Positions 17,577-26,443 of a stretch of DNA of 58,961 bases are shown in pieces. The stretch comes from Mixta mediterraneensis (GTDB lineage: Bacteria; Pseudomonadota; Gammaproteobacteria; Enterobacterales; Enterobacteriaceae): the NCBI RefSeq assembly GCF_014946725.1, contig NZ_JACFXY010000016.1:1-58961 (forward strand), written 5' to 3'. The notes under the pieces were generated by a model. The model was not told where the DNA came from, made no database searches, and saw only the letters and a program-made list of their open reading frames with translations. The stretch's first letter is position 1; each line of letters starts with the position of its first letter. Position numbers and translations under genes: made by a program.

Positions 17577-18107
17577 ATGTTGCGATATTTGAATCAAAGC
17601 TCCCGGGGTCGCGGAGCCTGGTTATTGCTGGCCCTGACGGCACTGGGGCTTGAAGTGGCGGCGTTGGGGTTCCAGCATATTATGGGCTTAGCACCCTGCG
17701 TCATGTGTATTTATGAGCGTTGTGCATTATTCGGCATAATGGGCGCGGGGATCGTGGGTGCCATCGCCCCTAAATCACCGTTACGTTTTGTCGCCCTTCT
17801 GATTTGGTTGTACAGCGCGTGGGAAGGTTTACGGCTTTCGTGGGCACACACCATGATTCAGTTGCACCCCAATCCTTTCGCAACCTGCGATTTTGCTGCA
17901 CGCTTTCCAGACTGGTTGCCGTTGAGCAAGTGGCTGCCTTCGGTATTTGTCGCCAGCGGCGATTGCGCAGAACGCAGCTGGTCTTTTCTGACGCTGAGCA
18001 TGCCTCAATGGATGATAGTGATATTCGCAGCCTATTTGCTGGTTGCGGTATTCGTGCTGGTTGCGCAACCTTTCAAAGCCCGGCGTCGCGATCTGTTTAG
18101 CCACTAA
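17577..18107 (+). CDS. dsbB: Disulfide bond formation protein DsbB
   Basis: The protein has 176 residues, as in E. coli, from ATG 17577 after CAGGGAAGACA. Four membrane helices are visible. The two redox pairs sit at the E. coli positions: C41/C44 (CVMC) and C104/C130. It reoxidises periplasmic DsbA and passes the electrons to ubiquinone. A very strong two-way terminator follows. Confidence 0.97.
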   Translation: MLRYLNQSSRGRGAWLLLALTALGLEVAALGFQHIMGLAPCVMCIYERCALFGIMGAGIVGAIAPKSPLRFVALLIWLYSAWEGLRLSWAHTMIQLHPNPFATCDFAARFPDWLPLSKWLPSVFVASGDCAERSWSFLTLSMPQWMIVIFAAYLLVAVFVLVAQPFKARRRDLFSH

Positions 18108-18111
18108 CAGA

Positions 18112-18140
18112 ATAAAGGCTGCCATTGGCAGCCTTTATAT
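18112..18140. terminator. Bidirectional terminator between dsbB and ycgN
   Basis: A perfect 12-bp stem (ATAAAGGCTGCC, 18112-18123, with GGCAGCCTTTAT, 18127-18138) has a 3-base loop between two convergent genes. Confidence 0.85.
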
Positions 18141-18155
18141 CTGATGAGATGGTAT

Positions 18156-18602
18156 CTAGCCGTTGCGATCGGGCCGATCAATGATGTGATCCTCCCAGTC
18201 GCGCACTTCACTTTCCCGTACCGCGATATATCGCACCGAAATACGCTGGGCATGCATCTCTTTTTTCGATCCTGCACGCAGCGGATGCCAGGCGGGTAAC
18301 GTTTTGCCTTCGCCCAGTAAACGATAGGCGCAGGTACGCGGGAGCCAGTTAAACGTGGTGAGATTTTCACGCGTCAGCTTGATGCAATCCTCTTCCAGTT
18401 CAAAACGTCGATCATAGTGACGACACTGGCAGGTTTTTATGTTCAGCTGATTACAGGCAACATTGGTGAAATAGATTTCATCAGTATCGGCGTCCTGCAG
18501 CTTGTTCAGACAGCACTGACCACAACCATCACATAAGGATTCCCATTCCTCATCGCTCATTTGTGCCAGGCGCTTACGTTGCCAGAAAGGGGTGTCAGTC
18601 AT
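18156..18602 (-). CDS. ycgN: YcgN, UPF0260 cysteine-cluster protein
   Basis: This 148-residue cytosolic protein of the YkgJ/UPF0260 family carries the cluster CDGCGQCC (C24, C27, C30, C31). Further cysteines lie in VACNQL, KTCQCRHY, EDCIKL and RTCAY, so it probably binds zinc or an iron-sulfur centre. Its function is unknown. It is the last gene of the ycgL-ycgM-ycgN set, in the E. coli order, and meets dsbB end to end. Confidence 0.92.
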   Translation of the reverse strand: MTDTPFWQRKRLAQMSDEEWESLCDGCGQCCLNKLQDADTDEIYFTNVACNQLNIKTCQCRHYDRRFELEEDCIKLTRENLTTFNWLPRTCAYRLLGEGKTLPAWHPLRAGSKKEMHAQRISVRYIAVRESEVRDWEDHIIDRPDRNG

Positions 18603-18665
18603 GATCAGTGTCCTGCTTTAAATCAAACCGCACCTTATAAAGCCTCCGGTGCGGCGATGCAAGTT

Positions 18666-19325
18666 TTACAATACCCGGGTGCTGATACCGTGACCCGCCA
18701 ATGTCACTTCCAACTTATCGCCGGAACGCATTGGGCCGACACCTTCCGGCGTACCCGTTAGCACAACATCACCCGCGCGCAGGGTAAAATACTGGCTCAT
18801 ATGAGCAATCAGCGGCAGGATTTTATGGATCATGTCCGAAGTATTCCCCTGCTGTCGCACTTCACCATTGATCACCAGCTTCAGCTCAATATTTTGCGGA
18901 TCGCCACTGAATTCGGCTACCGGGATAAAACCTGACAACGGGCAGGCATTATCAAAACCCTTGGATTTTTCCCAGGGCTGACCGGCTTTTTTTAATCCAG
19001 CCTGCAGGTCACGCAGCGTGAGATCCAACGCTACACCATAGCCCGCAATCGCTTTAGCAACATGTTCTTCGCTTGCCTGCCTGAGCGTGGAGCCAACCAG
19101 CACCGCCAGTTCGATTTCATGATGTACTTCGCCAAAGGCACTGGGAATAGACAGCGGCTGGCGTAAATCGCACAGCGCCGTTTCCGGCTTGATAAATACC
19201 ACCGGCTCGGCTGGCGTTGCACTGCCCATTTCCTTAATGTGTTTTGCATAGTTGCTGCCGACGCAAACCACTTTGTTGGCCGGATAATCCAACAGAGCGC
19301 CTTGCCAGTTACGATGCTGATACAT
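18666..19325 (-). CDS. ycgM: FAH-family hydrolase YcgM
   Basis: From ATG 19325 (MYQHRNWQGALLDYP) it has 219 residues, as in E. coli. The family blocks VGSNYAKHIKEMG, VHHEIELAVLVG (metal-binding E residues), GYGVALDLTLRD and TGTPEGVGP are present. This is a fumarylacetoacetate hydrolase fold like acylpyruvases and FAHD1/oxaloacetate decarboxylases; the real substrate is not settled by sequence. It lies 63 bp upstream of ycgN. Confidence 0.93.
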   Translation of the reverse strand: MYQHRNWQGALLDYPANKVVCVGSNYAKHIKEMGSATPAEPVVFIKPETALCDLRQPLSIPSAFGEVHHEIELAVLVGSTLRQASEEHVAKAIAGYGVALDLTLRDLQAGLKKAGQPWEKSKGFDNACPLSGFIPVAEFSGDPQNIELKLVINGEVRQQGNTSDMIHKILPLIAHMSQYFTLRAGDVVLTGTPEGVGPMRSGDKLEVTLAGHGISTRVL

Positions 19326-19637
19326 GCTAATCCCCTGCTTTTTTAGTTGTGATGCCAGCAATGCTGGCGGGTTGATGTTTGCTCAGGCATTGGTCGCAAA
19401 GCCAGCCCTGTTGGCAAATAATAAGATGGATTTACCGATCAGGTATGCTGAAATTGTCAAAAAGCGTGAATTTACCGGCGAGTATGGCGAATAGTTGCGC
19501 AGAAAAGGGGCTATCAGTGGCTAAAAATAGTGCGAATAACGGCGTGAAATTTCCGCCGTTAATATTGAATAGCTGAAATGAATATAATTATGCAAAAAAT
19601 AAGCATGCGAATAATTATATTTACAGATGAATCTGAA
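19326..19637. other. Spacer between ycgL and ycgM
   Basis: About 310 bp with no gene. It contains the probable promoter for ycgM-ycgN on the minus strand. Near ycgL there is a perfect 11-bp AT-rich inverted repeat (19581-19591 with 19611-19621). Confidence 0.5.
19581..19621. repeat. AT-rich 11-bp inverted repeat downstream of ycgL
   Basis: AATATAATTAT (19581-19591) pairs exactly with ATAATTATATT (19611-19621). An inner ATGC/GCAT pair can extend the fold. It lacks a T-run and is not a standard terminator. It may be an operator or an mRNA 3' hairpin. Confidence 0.5.
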
Positions 19638-19913
19638 TTAAACTTTTTTATCTGCTACAAGATGAAGGTTTAACAGGTTTTCGACCGGTGGTGGAAGCTG
19701 TAAATAAAACCCCTGTTCGCTTAACCCTTGCTTAACTTTATTGATGTCTGCATTAGCCAGTTTTTCGCGACCTTCCAGCGTTAGTACCATTGCCAGCCGG
19801 GGCTTACCAAAGCCTTTCAGCAGCGCGTCAGGCACCTTTGAAAAATCGTCTTTTTTTTCAACATACAGATAAGTCTGGTCACGTAGCGGGCTTCTGTAGA
19901 TCACACAAAACAT
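19638..19913 (-). CDS. ycgL: YcgL-domain protein
   Basis: Starting at ATG 19913 (MFCVIYRSPLRDQTYLYVEKK) it has 91 residues. The upstream part of the frame to 19997 is not conserved. The YcgL domain with KKDDFSKVPDALLKGFGKP and QGFYLQLPPP is complete; the E. coli protein has short extra tails at both ends. It is a small cytosolic protein of unknown function. It is divergent from minC, the universal arrangement in enterobacteria. Confidence 0.9.
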   Translation of the reverse strand: MFCVIYRSPLRDQTYLYVEKKDDFSKVPDALLKGFGKPRLAMVLTLEGREKLANADINKVKQGLSEQGFYLQLPPPVENLLNLHLVADKKV

Positions 19914-20067
19914 ATTTTTTACTCGAATTAACCGGGAATGAGGCTTGTCTGAATATAGCTGTAACGATAACATGCTTGCAGAACTTCGAATATTCACCGT
20001 TTTCGCAAATTGACAATTTTATCGTCACTTAGCAAACGGTAGTGAAAACAGGACTGAGTCGGGACAG

Positions 20068-20769
20068 ATGTCGCAAACGCCAATCGAATTTAAAGGTAGC
20101 AGTTTCACCCTGTCTGTCGTTCATCTGCATCACCACGATTCAGAGGTGATTCGCAAGGCTCTTCAGGACAAGATTGACCAGGCTCCAGATTTCCTGAAAA
20201 ACGCCCCGGTGGTGTTGAATGTTGCGGCGCTAAATGGCGAGGTAAACTGGAAACAGTTGCAACAGGCGGTGCTGGCGACAGGTTTGCGCATTGTCGGCGT
20301 GAGCGGTTGTAAAGATGAAGCGCTAAAGCGCATGATTTCCCGCGCCGGATTACCGGTCCTGGCAGAAGGTAAAGAGGGGAAAAAGCGTAGCGAATCTGCA
20401 GAGCCAGAAGCGAAGTCGCTTATTGCCGAGCCGGTAGCGGTCAAGACCCGCATTATTAATACGCCGGTGCGTTCGGGTCAGCAAATCTATGCACGCAATG
20501 CCGATCTCATTGTCACCAGCAGCGTCAGCGCGGGGGCTGAACTGGTTGCCGACGGCAACATCCATATTTACGGCATGATGCGGGGTCGTGCGCTGGCGGG
20601 TGCCAGTGGCGATCGCGATTGTCAGGTTTTTTGTACCCACCTGGCCGCAGAACTGGTCTCGATTGCTGGCGAATACTGGATTATGGATCAGATCCCGCAA
20701 GAATTTTTTGGTAAAGCGGCGCGTCTTAGTCTGCAAGATGGCGCCCTCACAATCCAGACACTTAATTAG
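20068..20769 (+). CDS. minC: Septum-site inhibitor MinC
   Basis: The 233-residue protein has an N-terminal FtsZ-inhibiting domain (1-~105), a short acidic/basic linker (GKEGKKRSESAEPEAKS) and a C-terminal beta-helix dimerisation and MinD-binding domain rich in Gly (GRALAGASGDRD). It blocks FtsZ ring assembly away from mid-cell. It is the first gene of minCDE; the start follows CGGGACAG. Confidence 0.97.
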   Translation: MSQTPIEFKGSSFTLSVVHLHHHDSEVIRKALQDKIDQAPDFLKNAPVVLNVAALNGEVNWKQLQQAVLATGLRIVGVSGCKDEALKRMISRAGLPVLAEGKEGKKRSESAEPEAKSLIAEPVAVKTRIINTPVRSGQQIYARNADLIVTSSVSAGAELVADGNIHIYGMMRGRALAGASGDRDCQVFCTHLAAELVSIAGEYWIMDQIPQEFFGKAARLSLQDGALTIQTLN

Positions 20770-20802
20770 GCCCCTTTTCTTTCGTTAAGGAAATCATCAT
20801 TT

Positions 20803-21615
20803 ATGGCACGCATTATTGTAGTTACATCCGGTAAAGGGGGCGTTGGTAAAACCACGTCAAGCGCGGCCATCGCCACCGGTTTAGCGCAGAAGGGCAAAAA
20901 AACGGTTGTTATCGATTTCGATATTGGTCTGCGAAATCTTGATCTGATTATGGGCTGTGAACGCCGCGTAGTGTATGACTTTGTTAACGTCATCCAGGGC
21001 GACGCCACGCTGAATCAGGCATTGATTCGGGACAAACGTACCGAGCAACTTTATATTCTGCCCGCTTCACAAACGCGCGATAAAGATGCGTTGACACGTG
21101 AAGGTGTGGAAAAGGTTCTGAACGACTTAACCGCGATGGAATTTGATTTCGTCGTCTGTGATTCGCCGGCAGGTATTGAAACGGGAGCGTTAATGGCGCT
21201 TTATTTTGCCGATGAAGCGATCATTACCACCAACCCGGAAGTCTCTTCCGTGCGTGACTCCGATCGTATCCTTGGCATTATTTCTTCGAAATCTCGCCGT
21301 GCTGAAAACAGTCAGGAGCCGGTAAAAGAACACCTGCTACTGACCCGTTACAATCCTGGCCGCGTCAGTCGTGGCGACATGCTGAGCATGGAAGATGTGC
21401 TGGAAATCCTGCGCATTCCGCTGGTGGGTGTCATTCCTGAAGATCAATCTGTTCTGCGCGCCTCTAACCAGGGCGAGCCCGTGATCCTCGACAGCGAATC
21501 TGACGCTGGCAAAGCCTATGCCGATACCGTTGAACGGTTACTCGGTGAAGTACGCCCCTTCCGCTTTATTGAAGAAGAGAAGAAGGGTTTCCTGAAACGC
21601 CTGTTCGGGGGATAA
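20803..21615 (+). CDS. minD: Septum-site ATPase MinD
   Basis: The 270-residue ParA-like ATPase has the deviant Walker A GKGGVGKTT (K11 and K16). The C-terminal amphipathic membrane-targeting helix is KKGFLKRLFGG. It binds membrane in its ATP form, recruits MinC and is released by MinE, which produces pole-to-pole oscillation. It lies 33 bp after minC and 3 bp before minE. Confidence 0.98.
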   Translation: MARIIVVTSGKGGVGKTTSSAAIATGLAQKGKKTVVIDFDIGLRNLDLIMGCERRVVYDFVNVIQGDATLNQALIRDKRTEQLYILPASQTRDKDALTREGVEKVLNDLTAMEFDFVVCDSPAGIETGALMALYFADEAIITTNPEVSSVRDSDRILGIISSKSRRAENSQEPVKEHLLLTRYNPGRVSRGDMLSMEDVLEILRIPLVGVIPEDQSVLRASNQGEPVILDSESDAGKAYADTVERLLGEVRPFRFIEEEKKGFLKRLFGG

Positions 21616-21618
21616 ACC

Positions 21619-21888
21619 ATGGCATTACTTGATTTCTTTTTATCCCGGAAGAAGAACACTGCCAATATAGCCAAGGAAAGGCTGCAAATTATCGTGGCAG
21701 AACGCAGAAGGGGCGACAGTGAGCCCCACTATCTTCCGCAACTTAAGCGCGATATTCTGGAAGTGATTTGCAAATATGTGAAGATCGATCTAGAAATGGT
21801 AACGGTACAACTCGATCAGAAAGGGGATGACATCTCGATTCTGGAGCTGAACGTCACGTTACCGGAAACGGAAGAAGTGACTAAATGA
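21619..21888 (+). CDS. minE: Cell-division topological factor MinE
   Basis: The protein has 89 residues (E. coli 88). It holds the N-terminal membrane/anti-MinCD helix (ALLDFFLSRKK, then NIAKERLQIIVAERRR) and the C-terminal dimerisation beta-sheet domain. It stimulates MinD ATPase and restricts MinC to the poles. It is the last gene of minCDE and is followed by a terminator shared with rnd. Confidence 0.98.
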   Translation: MALLDFFLSRKKNTANIAKERLQIIVAERRRGDSEPHYLPQLKRDILEVICKYVKIDLEMVTVQLDQKGDDISILELNVTLPETEEVTK

Positions 21889-21907
21889 CGCCAACCGTTT
21901 CCTGAAT

Positions 21908-21937
21908 TTCCCCTGCGCTGTTGCAGGGGAACTTTTA
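21908..21937. terminator. Terminator between minE and rnd
   Basis: TTCCCCTGC (21908-21916) pairs with GCAGGGGAA (21923-21931), followed by CTTTTA. It ends the min operon and may also serve rnd. Confidence 0.75.
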
Positions 21938-21941
21938 GGGA

Positions 21942-23069
21942 TTACACCTCAGATAAAATGCTGTCGATCCCCGGTTTCAAAACCTCGCCTCGCCATCCCG
22001 TTAACAGTTCGGGGGCGCGATGCTGTGGCTTCAATCCCCAGTGTTGACTCAACACCTGATTAATTTGTCGACGAGATGCTAACAGTTCCTGGCTAAATCC
22101 GGTTTGCTCACTCACCTGTTGCACCAACGCTTTTATGGCCTTAAAGACCTGCTTATACTGCGGCTGATCGATAAGATTACCCAGCGGCTGTGGTAACCCC
22201 CCTTCATCCACTGCCTGCGCCTCCGCAACCAGTGCAATCAGCCTCTTACCATGAAAACGAATTTCATGGCCGGACAAACCCAGCTGATCCAGTTCGCCTA
22301 ACGAACCCGGCATAAACCGCGCCACCTTCCACAGGTTCTCTTCGCGCACCACGAAATTCACGGCCATGTCTTTTTCACGCGCGGTTTTCAGACGCCATGC
22401 AGCCAGACGTTGTAGGGCCGCCAGCTGGCGTGGTCGCAGTTGCCATGCATTCGTTATATCGCGCCAGGCTTCTTCTGGTGCCAGCGTATCGAGTCGGCGC
22501 TGGCAGAGATTTTCACATTCGCTGAGCGCGGCAGCCATGTTTCCGGCTTCGGCGGTCAGCGTCATTAGCTGATGAGCGATGGGCAACAGATAATGCACAT
22601 CCGCGGCGGCATAGGTGCATTGCCGTTCAGTCAGAGGACGCGCCAGCCAGTCGGTACGGGCTTCGCTCTTATCCAGTTCAACCTGCGTGAAGTGCGCCAC
22701 CATTGACGCAAAACCCCACGACAGTGGCTGCCCCGAAAAAGCGGCAAGTATTTGCGTATCAATCATTGGCTGTGGCAAGACACCAAAACGATGCAGGAAT
22801 ACTTCAAGATCTTCGCCACCCGCATGCAGAAATTTGATAACCCTGGTGTCGGTGAGCAAATCGATAAAGGCAGACCAGTCACTGATTTTCAGAGGATCGA
22901 TCAGGATCAGCTGCTCGCCGTCAAACAGCTGAATCAGGCCCAGTTGTGGGTAATAGGTGCGCGTGCGGACAAACTCAGTATCAAGTGCCACAGCGGCGTA
23001 CTGGCGCGCTTTTTGGCATACTTCAGCCAGTTGATCATCCTGGTCAATCAGGGAATAGTTCACGTTCAT
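21942..23069 (-). CDS. rnd: Ribonuclease D
   Basis: This 375-residue protein is a DEDDy 3'-5' exonuclease with D30/E32 in ALDTEFVR and the exonuclease III motif in CTYAAADVHYLL. One or two HRDC domains follow (from about residue 210), helping RNA binding. It trims tRNA 3' ends. It is downstream of fadD on the same strand, as in E. coli, and convergent with minE, the common arrangement outside Escherichia. Confidence 0.96.
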   Translation of the reverse strand: MNVNYSLIDQDDQLAEVCQKARQYAAVALDTEFVRTRTYYPQLGLIQLFDGEQLILIDPLKISDWSAFIDLLTDTRVIKFLHAGGEDLEVFLHRFGVLPQPMIDTQILAAFSGQPLSWGFASMVAHFTQVELDKSEARTDWLARPLTERQCTYAAADVHYLLPIAHQLMTLTAEAGNMAAALSECENLCQRRLDTLAPEEAWRDITNAWQLRPRQLAALQRLAAWRLKTAREKDMAVNFVVREENLWKVARFMPGSLGELDQLGLSGHEIRFHGKRLIALVAEAQAVDEGGLPQPLGNLIDQPQYKQVFKAIKALVQQVSEQTGFSQELLASRRQINQVLSQHWGLKPQHRAPELLTGWRGEVLKPGIDSILSEV

Positions 23070-23114
23070 TTTTTCACCGCAGCAAACAACGCGCGATGCT
23101 CCATGTTAAAAGCA

Positions 23115-23144
23115 ATAAAAACGCCGGACATCATCGCCGGCGTT
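23115..23144 (-). terminator. Terminator after fadD
   Basis: On the minus strand AACGCCGG (23144-23137) pairs with CCGGCGTT (23127-23120), followed by TTTTATTG. It separates fadD from rnd. Confidence 0.75.
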
Positions 23145-23166
23145 CAACCTGTAATCTTGTCGAGGC

Positions 23167-24843
23167 TTAACTGATGCTGGGTTTGGCCTCATCGCGCAGC
23201 TCGCGGCGTAGGATTTTGCCAACATTCGTCTTAGGCAACTCTTCACGAAACTCAATAATTTTGGGTACCTTGTAGCCGGTTAGCTGGCGACGACAGTGAT
23301 CAAGTAGTTCTTCTTTGGTTAAGGAGGGATCCTTTTTCACCACACAGACTTTCACTGCTTCCCCGGATAAATCACTGGGTACACCAATTGCCGCAGCTTC
23401 ACGCACTTTGGGATGCTGCATCAGTACGTCTTCAATTTCGTTAGGGTAAACGTTAAAACCGGAGACCAGGATCATATCTTTTTTACGATCGACAATGCGG
23501 ATAAATCCTTCCTGGTCAACGGTAACAATATCACCGCTGCGGAGCCAGCCATTTTTAAGCACTTCGTCGGTGGCTTCAGGATGCCGCCAGTAACCAGACA
23601 TCACCTGCGGCCCACGAATGCACAGTTCACCCGGCTCTCCCGGCGGGACGTCATTGCCCGCATCATCAATTACCCGCACATCCGTTGAAGGCACCGGCAG
23701 TCCAATGCTGCCGGTATGGCAGCTAATATCATAAGGATTCACCGAAACCAGCGGTGAACACTCCGTCAGACCATAACCTTCCAGTAAATAATGGCCGGTA
23801 AGTTTCTCCCAGCGTTCGGCCACCGCTTTCTGAACCGCCATGCCGCCGCCCGCAGACAGACGCAGCGTTGAGAAATCGAGTTTGTTGAAGTTGGCATCGT
23901 TTAACAGCGCATTAAATAACGTATTGACGCCAGTAATGGCGGTGAAAGGGAATTTAGCCATTTCTTTCACGAAGCCGGGAATATCGCGAGGATTAGTGAT
24001 TAGCAAGTTTTGGCCGCCCTGTTCAAGGAACAGCAGGCCATTCACAGTCAGGGCGAAGATATGATAAAGCGGCAGCGCGGTTACCACACACTCTTCGCCA
24101 TCGCGCAGGACTTTACCGTAGGTCGCGCGGGTCTGTTCAAGATTAGCCTGCATATTACGATGCGTCAGCATCGCGCCCTTCGCTACGCCGGTGGTGCCGC
24201 CGGTATATTGCAGGAAGGCAATATCATCATTGCTCACCTCGGGACGCTGATAACCCAGCTTAGCGCCCTGCCGCAATACATGACGAAAAGCGCGCGCGCC
24301 CGGTAGATGGTAGTCAGGAACCAGGCGCTTAATATATTTAACGACAAGGTTCACCAAGGCGGCTTTTACGGGGGCCAGTTGATCCCCCATACGCGTCAGA
24401 ATAATGTGTTTAACCGCCGTCTCCGCCACCACTTTTTCCAGCGTATGAGCAAAGTTAGATACGATTACGATAGCGCTGGCTCCGCTATCGTTGAGCTGAT
24501 GTTTAAGCTCCCGCGGGGTATAAAGTGGATTCACATTAACCACCACCATGCCCGCTCGCAGCACACCAAACAGTGCCACCGGATATTGCAGCAGATTTGG
24601 CATCATAAGCGCAACACGGTCGCCGGGCCTGAGGTGCAACGCCTTTTGTAAATAGGCAGCAAACGCACGACTTTTTTGTTCCAGCTGGCGATAGGTCATC
24701 TTTTGACCCATATTCCAAAAGGCGGGTTGTTCGGCGTAACGCTTTGCCGCTTGCTCAAACAGATCAACTAATGAGGTATAACGATCTGCACTAATTTCAG
24801 CAGGTACATCTGCCGGGTAGCGTTTTAGCCAAACCTTATTCAA
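23167..24843 (-). CDS. fadD: Long-chain fatty acid-CoA ligase FadD
   Basis: I place the start at TTG 24843, just after GGGGTGAG; the product begins MNKVWLKRYPADVP like E. coli FadD, which also uses TTG. This gives 558 residues (E. coli 561). An ATG at 24876 would add MEIQYDYRGES and cannot be excluded. The AMP-binding loop YTGGTTGVAKGA, the YGLTECSP motif and the FadD signature NGWLRSGD...DRKKDMILVSG are all present. It activates imported fatty acids to acyl-CoA at the inner membrane for beta-oxidation. A FadR operator lies 68 bp upstream. Confidence 0.95.
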   Translation of the reverse strand: MNKVWLKRYPADVPAEISADRYTSLVDLFEQAAKRYAEQPAFWNMGQKMTYRQLEQKSRAFAAYLQKALHLRPGDRVALMMPNLLQYPVALFGVLRAGMVVVNVNPLYTPRELKHQLNDSGASAIVIVSNFAHTLEKVVAETAVKHIILTRMGDQLAPVKAALVNLVVKYIKRLVPDYHLPGARAFRHVLRQGAKLGYQRPEVSNDDIAFLQYTGGTTGVAKGAMLTHRNMQANLEQTRATYGKVLRDGEECVVTALPLYHIFALTVNGLLFLEQGGQNLLITNPRDIPGFVKEMAKFPFTAITGVNTLFNALLNDANFNKLDFSTLRLSAGGGMAVQKAVAERWEKLTGHYLLEGYGLTECSPLVSVNPYDISCHTGSIGLPVPSTDVRVIDDAGNDVPPGEPGELCIRGPQVMSGYWRHPEATDEVLKNGWLRSGDIVTVDQEGFIRIVDRKKDMILVSGFNVYPNEIEDVLMQHPKVREAAAIGVPSDLSGEAVKVCVVKKDPSLTKEELLDHCRRQLTGYKVPKIIEFREELPKTNVGKILRRELRDEAKPSIS

Positions 24844-24911
24844 GGACTCACCCCGATAATCATATTGTATCTCCATCGCCGCCTCGCCATCTGGTTTGTT
24901 AACAATATTTT

Positions 24912-24928
24912 AACTGATTGTACCAGTT
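24912..24928 (-). promoter_or_regulatory. FadR operator upstream of fadD
   Basis: On the coding strand the site reads AACTGGTACAATCAGTT, a close match to the FadR consensus AACTGGTCNGACCAGTT. FadR itself is encoded at 14995-15714. Repression of fadD by FadR, relieved by acyl-CoA, is established in E. coli. Confidence 0.85.
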
Positions 24929-24992
24929 TGCGTATTTTGGCTTTTAGAGGTTGCGAAGTTCATCACTAAATTTCGTGCCGGTAAAAAAGCAC

Positions 24993-25029
24993 AATAAAAA
25001 AGCCCGGTTGCGTGCGCCGCGACCGGGCT
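24993..25029 (-). terminator. Terminator after yeaY
   Basis: On the minus strand AGCCCGGT (25029-25022) pairs with ACCGGGCT (25008-25001), followed by six Ts. It separates yeaY from fadD. Confidence 0.85.
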
Positions 25030-25046
25030 AACTCGTTAACCAAACC

Positions 25047-25640
25047 CTATTCTGTCAGAATGGTTTCCACCTGCGCAGGACCACTGTTGTACATGCCCCA
25101 GTAAGGGTTCGGCCCCCAGTAGCCGGGGCGATGACGCGTTGGCCCGTACCAAATCCACGGATCAATAAGTTGCGGTGGCGATGTTACCTGTTTAACCAGA
25201 TGCCAGCGCTGATAACCACGCACATCAATAACCACAAACTTATATTTGGCCTGGCCGATCATTCCCGCTTCGGTGCCTTTAATCGTGCCTAAAACGGTAA
25301 CGAATTGATTGTTTATGTCAACCGGATCGACGAAGCCATGAATATCGGCGTAGATGCGCCCAACAGATGCGGCGCCAGGTCGTGGCCGCGCACCGTCATC
25401 CAGCGGCTGGGTTGCCACCTCAAGACGGGTTTTGCCATTTAAATTAGTGACATTCACTACTTTACCGCCAAAACGCGCCTCCTGACCGGTGTAGATGGCC
25501 GGATTGTTCATTACGCGTAGCAAATCTTGCTGCGGCAGCGCCGAACTTCCTTTAATACTGTCCGGTACTGAAACACAACCACTCAAAATCAATGTACAGG
25601 TCAGTAATAAACCTGACAGGCTTTTACGACAAATTGACAT
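25047..25640 (-). CDS. yeaY: Slp-family outer-membrane lipoprotein YeaY
   Basis: The 197-residue product has a lipoprotein signal: hydrophobic LLLTCTLIL, then lipobox LSGC with the lipidated cysteine at C22. The residues after it (VSVP) do not give an inner-membrane retention signal, so it goes to the outer membrane. The Slp domain follows; the tail is rich in Pro, Gly, Tyr and Trp (GYWGPNPYWGMYNSGP). Slp is a starvation and stationary-phase lipoprotein; YeaY is reported as sigma-E/RpoE linked in E. coli. It is downstream of tsaB, as in E. coli. Confidence 0.92.
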   Translation of the reverse strand: MSICRKSLSGLLLTCTLILSGCVSVPDSIKGSSALPQQDLLRVMNNPAIYTGQEARFGGKVVNVTNLNGKTRLEVATQPLDDGARPRPGAASVGRIYADIHGFVDPVDINNQFVTVLGTIKGTEAGMIGQAKYKFVVIDVRGYQRWHLVKQVTSPPQLIDPWIWYGPTRHRPGYWGPNPYWGMYNSGPAQVETILTE

Positions 25641-25699
25641 AGGCGATCTCCAGATAATATTTGATTAGACTGGACGCATAACAATAAGTTGCGTTGCGT

Positions 25700-26398
25700 T
25701 TATCGCCCCGGTAATTTTTTCCAGGCGACTTCATTACGCAAATAGGTCGGTTCAGCCTGTTCCGGTGCGACGGTATTGCCCTGTTCAAACGCCTGTTGCG
25801 CGAGTGGCAGCATATCTTGCGCGGCGGGCAGCAATACATCGCTGGCCCTAAGCTGTAAGGCGTGGCCTTGCTGCAATTCAGGATAAGCCTGCCAGCCGGT
25901 GCCAGCCATGCTCCACTCCCCTTCCAGCTTCTGCATGCGTGCCAGCACGGCATCCGGTGAAAGTACGCTTTCGCTTGCTTCTCCGTGCCAGTTGCCTTTC
26001 TCATCACGCTGATATTCGGCCCAGTAAACTTCACCCATACGCGCATCAATCGCCGCCAGCACACGTCGCGCGCCATGCTGACGCCAGGCACCCTGCGCCA
26101 GCGTAGCCAGCGTTGAAATACCAATCATCGGCAACGCGGCTCCCAGCGCTAAACCCTGCGCGATACCAATGCCGATACGCACACCGGTAAAACTGCCCGG
26201 ACCGCGACCAAAGGCCAGCGCATCAAGTTCGGTCAAATCAAGCTGCTGCGCCAGCAGCAACTCTTCAATCAGCGGTAAAATACGCTGAGTGTGATCGCGT
26301 GGCGCGATTTCAAAGCGAGCGTCTATTTGCTGCTGGTTTAGCAAAGCGGCTGAACAGGCTTCCGTTGCTGTGTCCAGCGCTAAAATTCGGGCAGACAT
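25700..26398 (-). CDS. tsaB: tRNA t6A modification protein TsaB
   Basis: Start at ATG 26398 (MSARILALDTATEACSAAL) gives 232 residues (E. coli YeaZ 231). It is an ASKHA-fold protein with the FGRGPGSFTGVRIGIG block typical of TsaB. It forms the TsaB-TsaD-TsaE complex that makes N6-threonylcarbamoyl-adenosine at A37 of ANN-decoding tRNAs and is essential in E. coli. It lies 45 bp after yoaA. Confidence 0.96.
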   Translation of the reverse strand: MSARILALDTATEACSAALLNQQQIDARFEIAPRDHTQRILPLIEELLLAQQLDLTELDALAFGRGPGSFTGVRIGIGIAQGLALGAALPMIGISTLATLAQGAWRQHGARRVLAAIDARMGEVYWAEYQRDEKGNWHGEASESVLSPDAVLARMQKLEGEWSMAGTGWQAYPELQQGHALQLRASDVLLPAAQDMLPLAQQAFEQGNTVAPEQAEPTYLRNEVAWKKLPGR

Positions 26399-26443
26399 AA
26401 CCACCTCTAAAGATTCAAAAACGGCGCGCATCTTAGCATAAAA

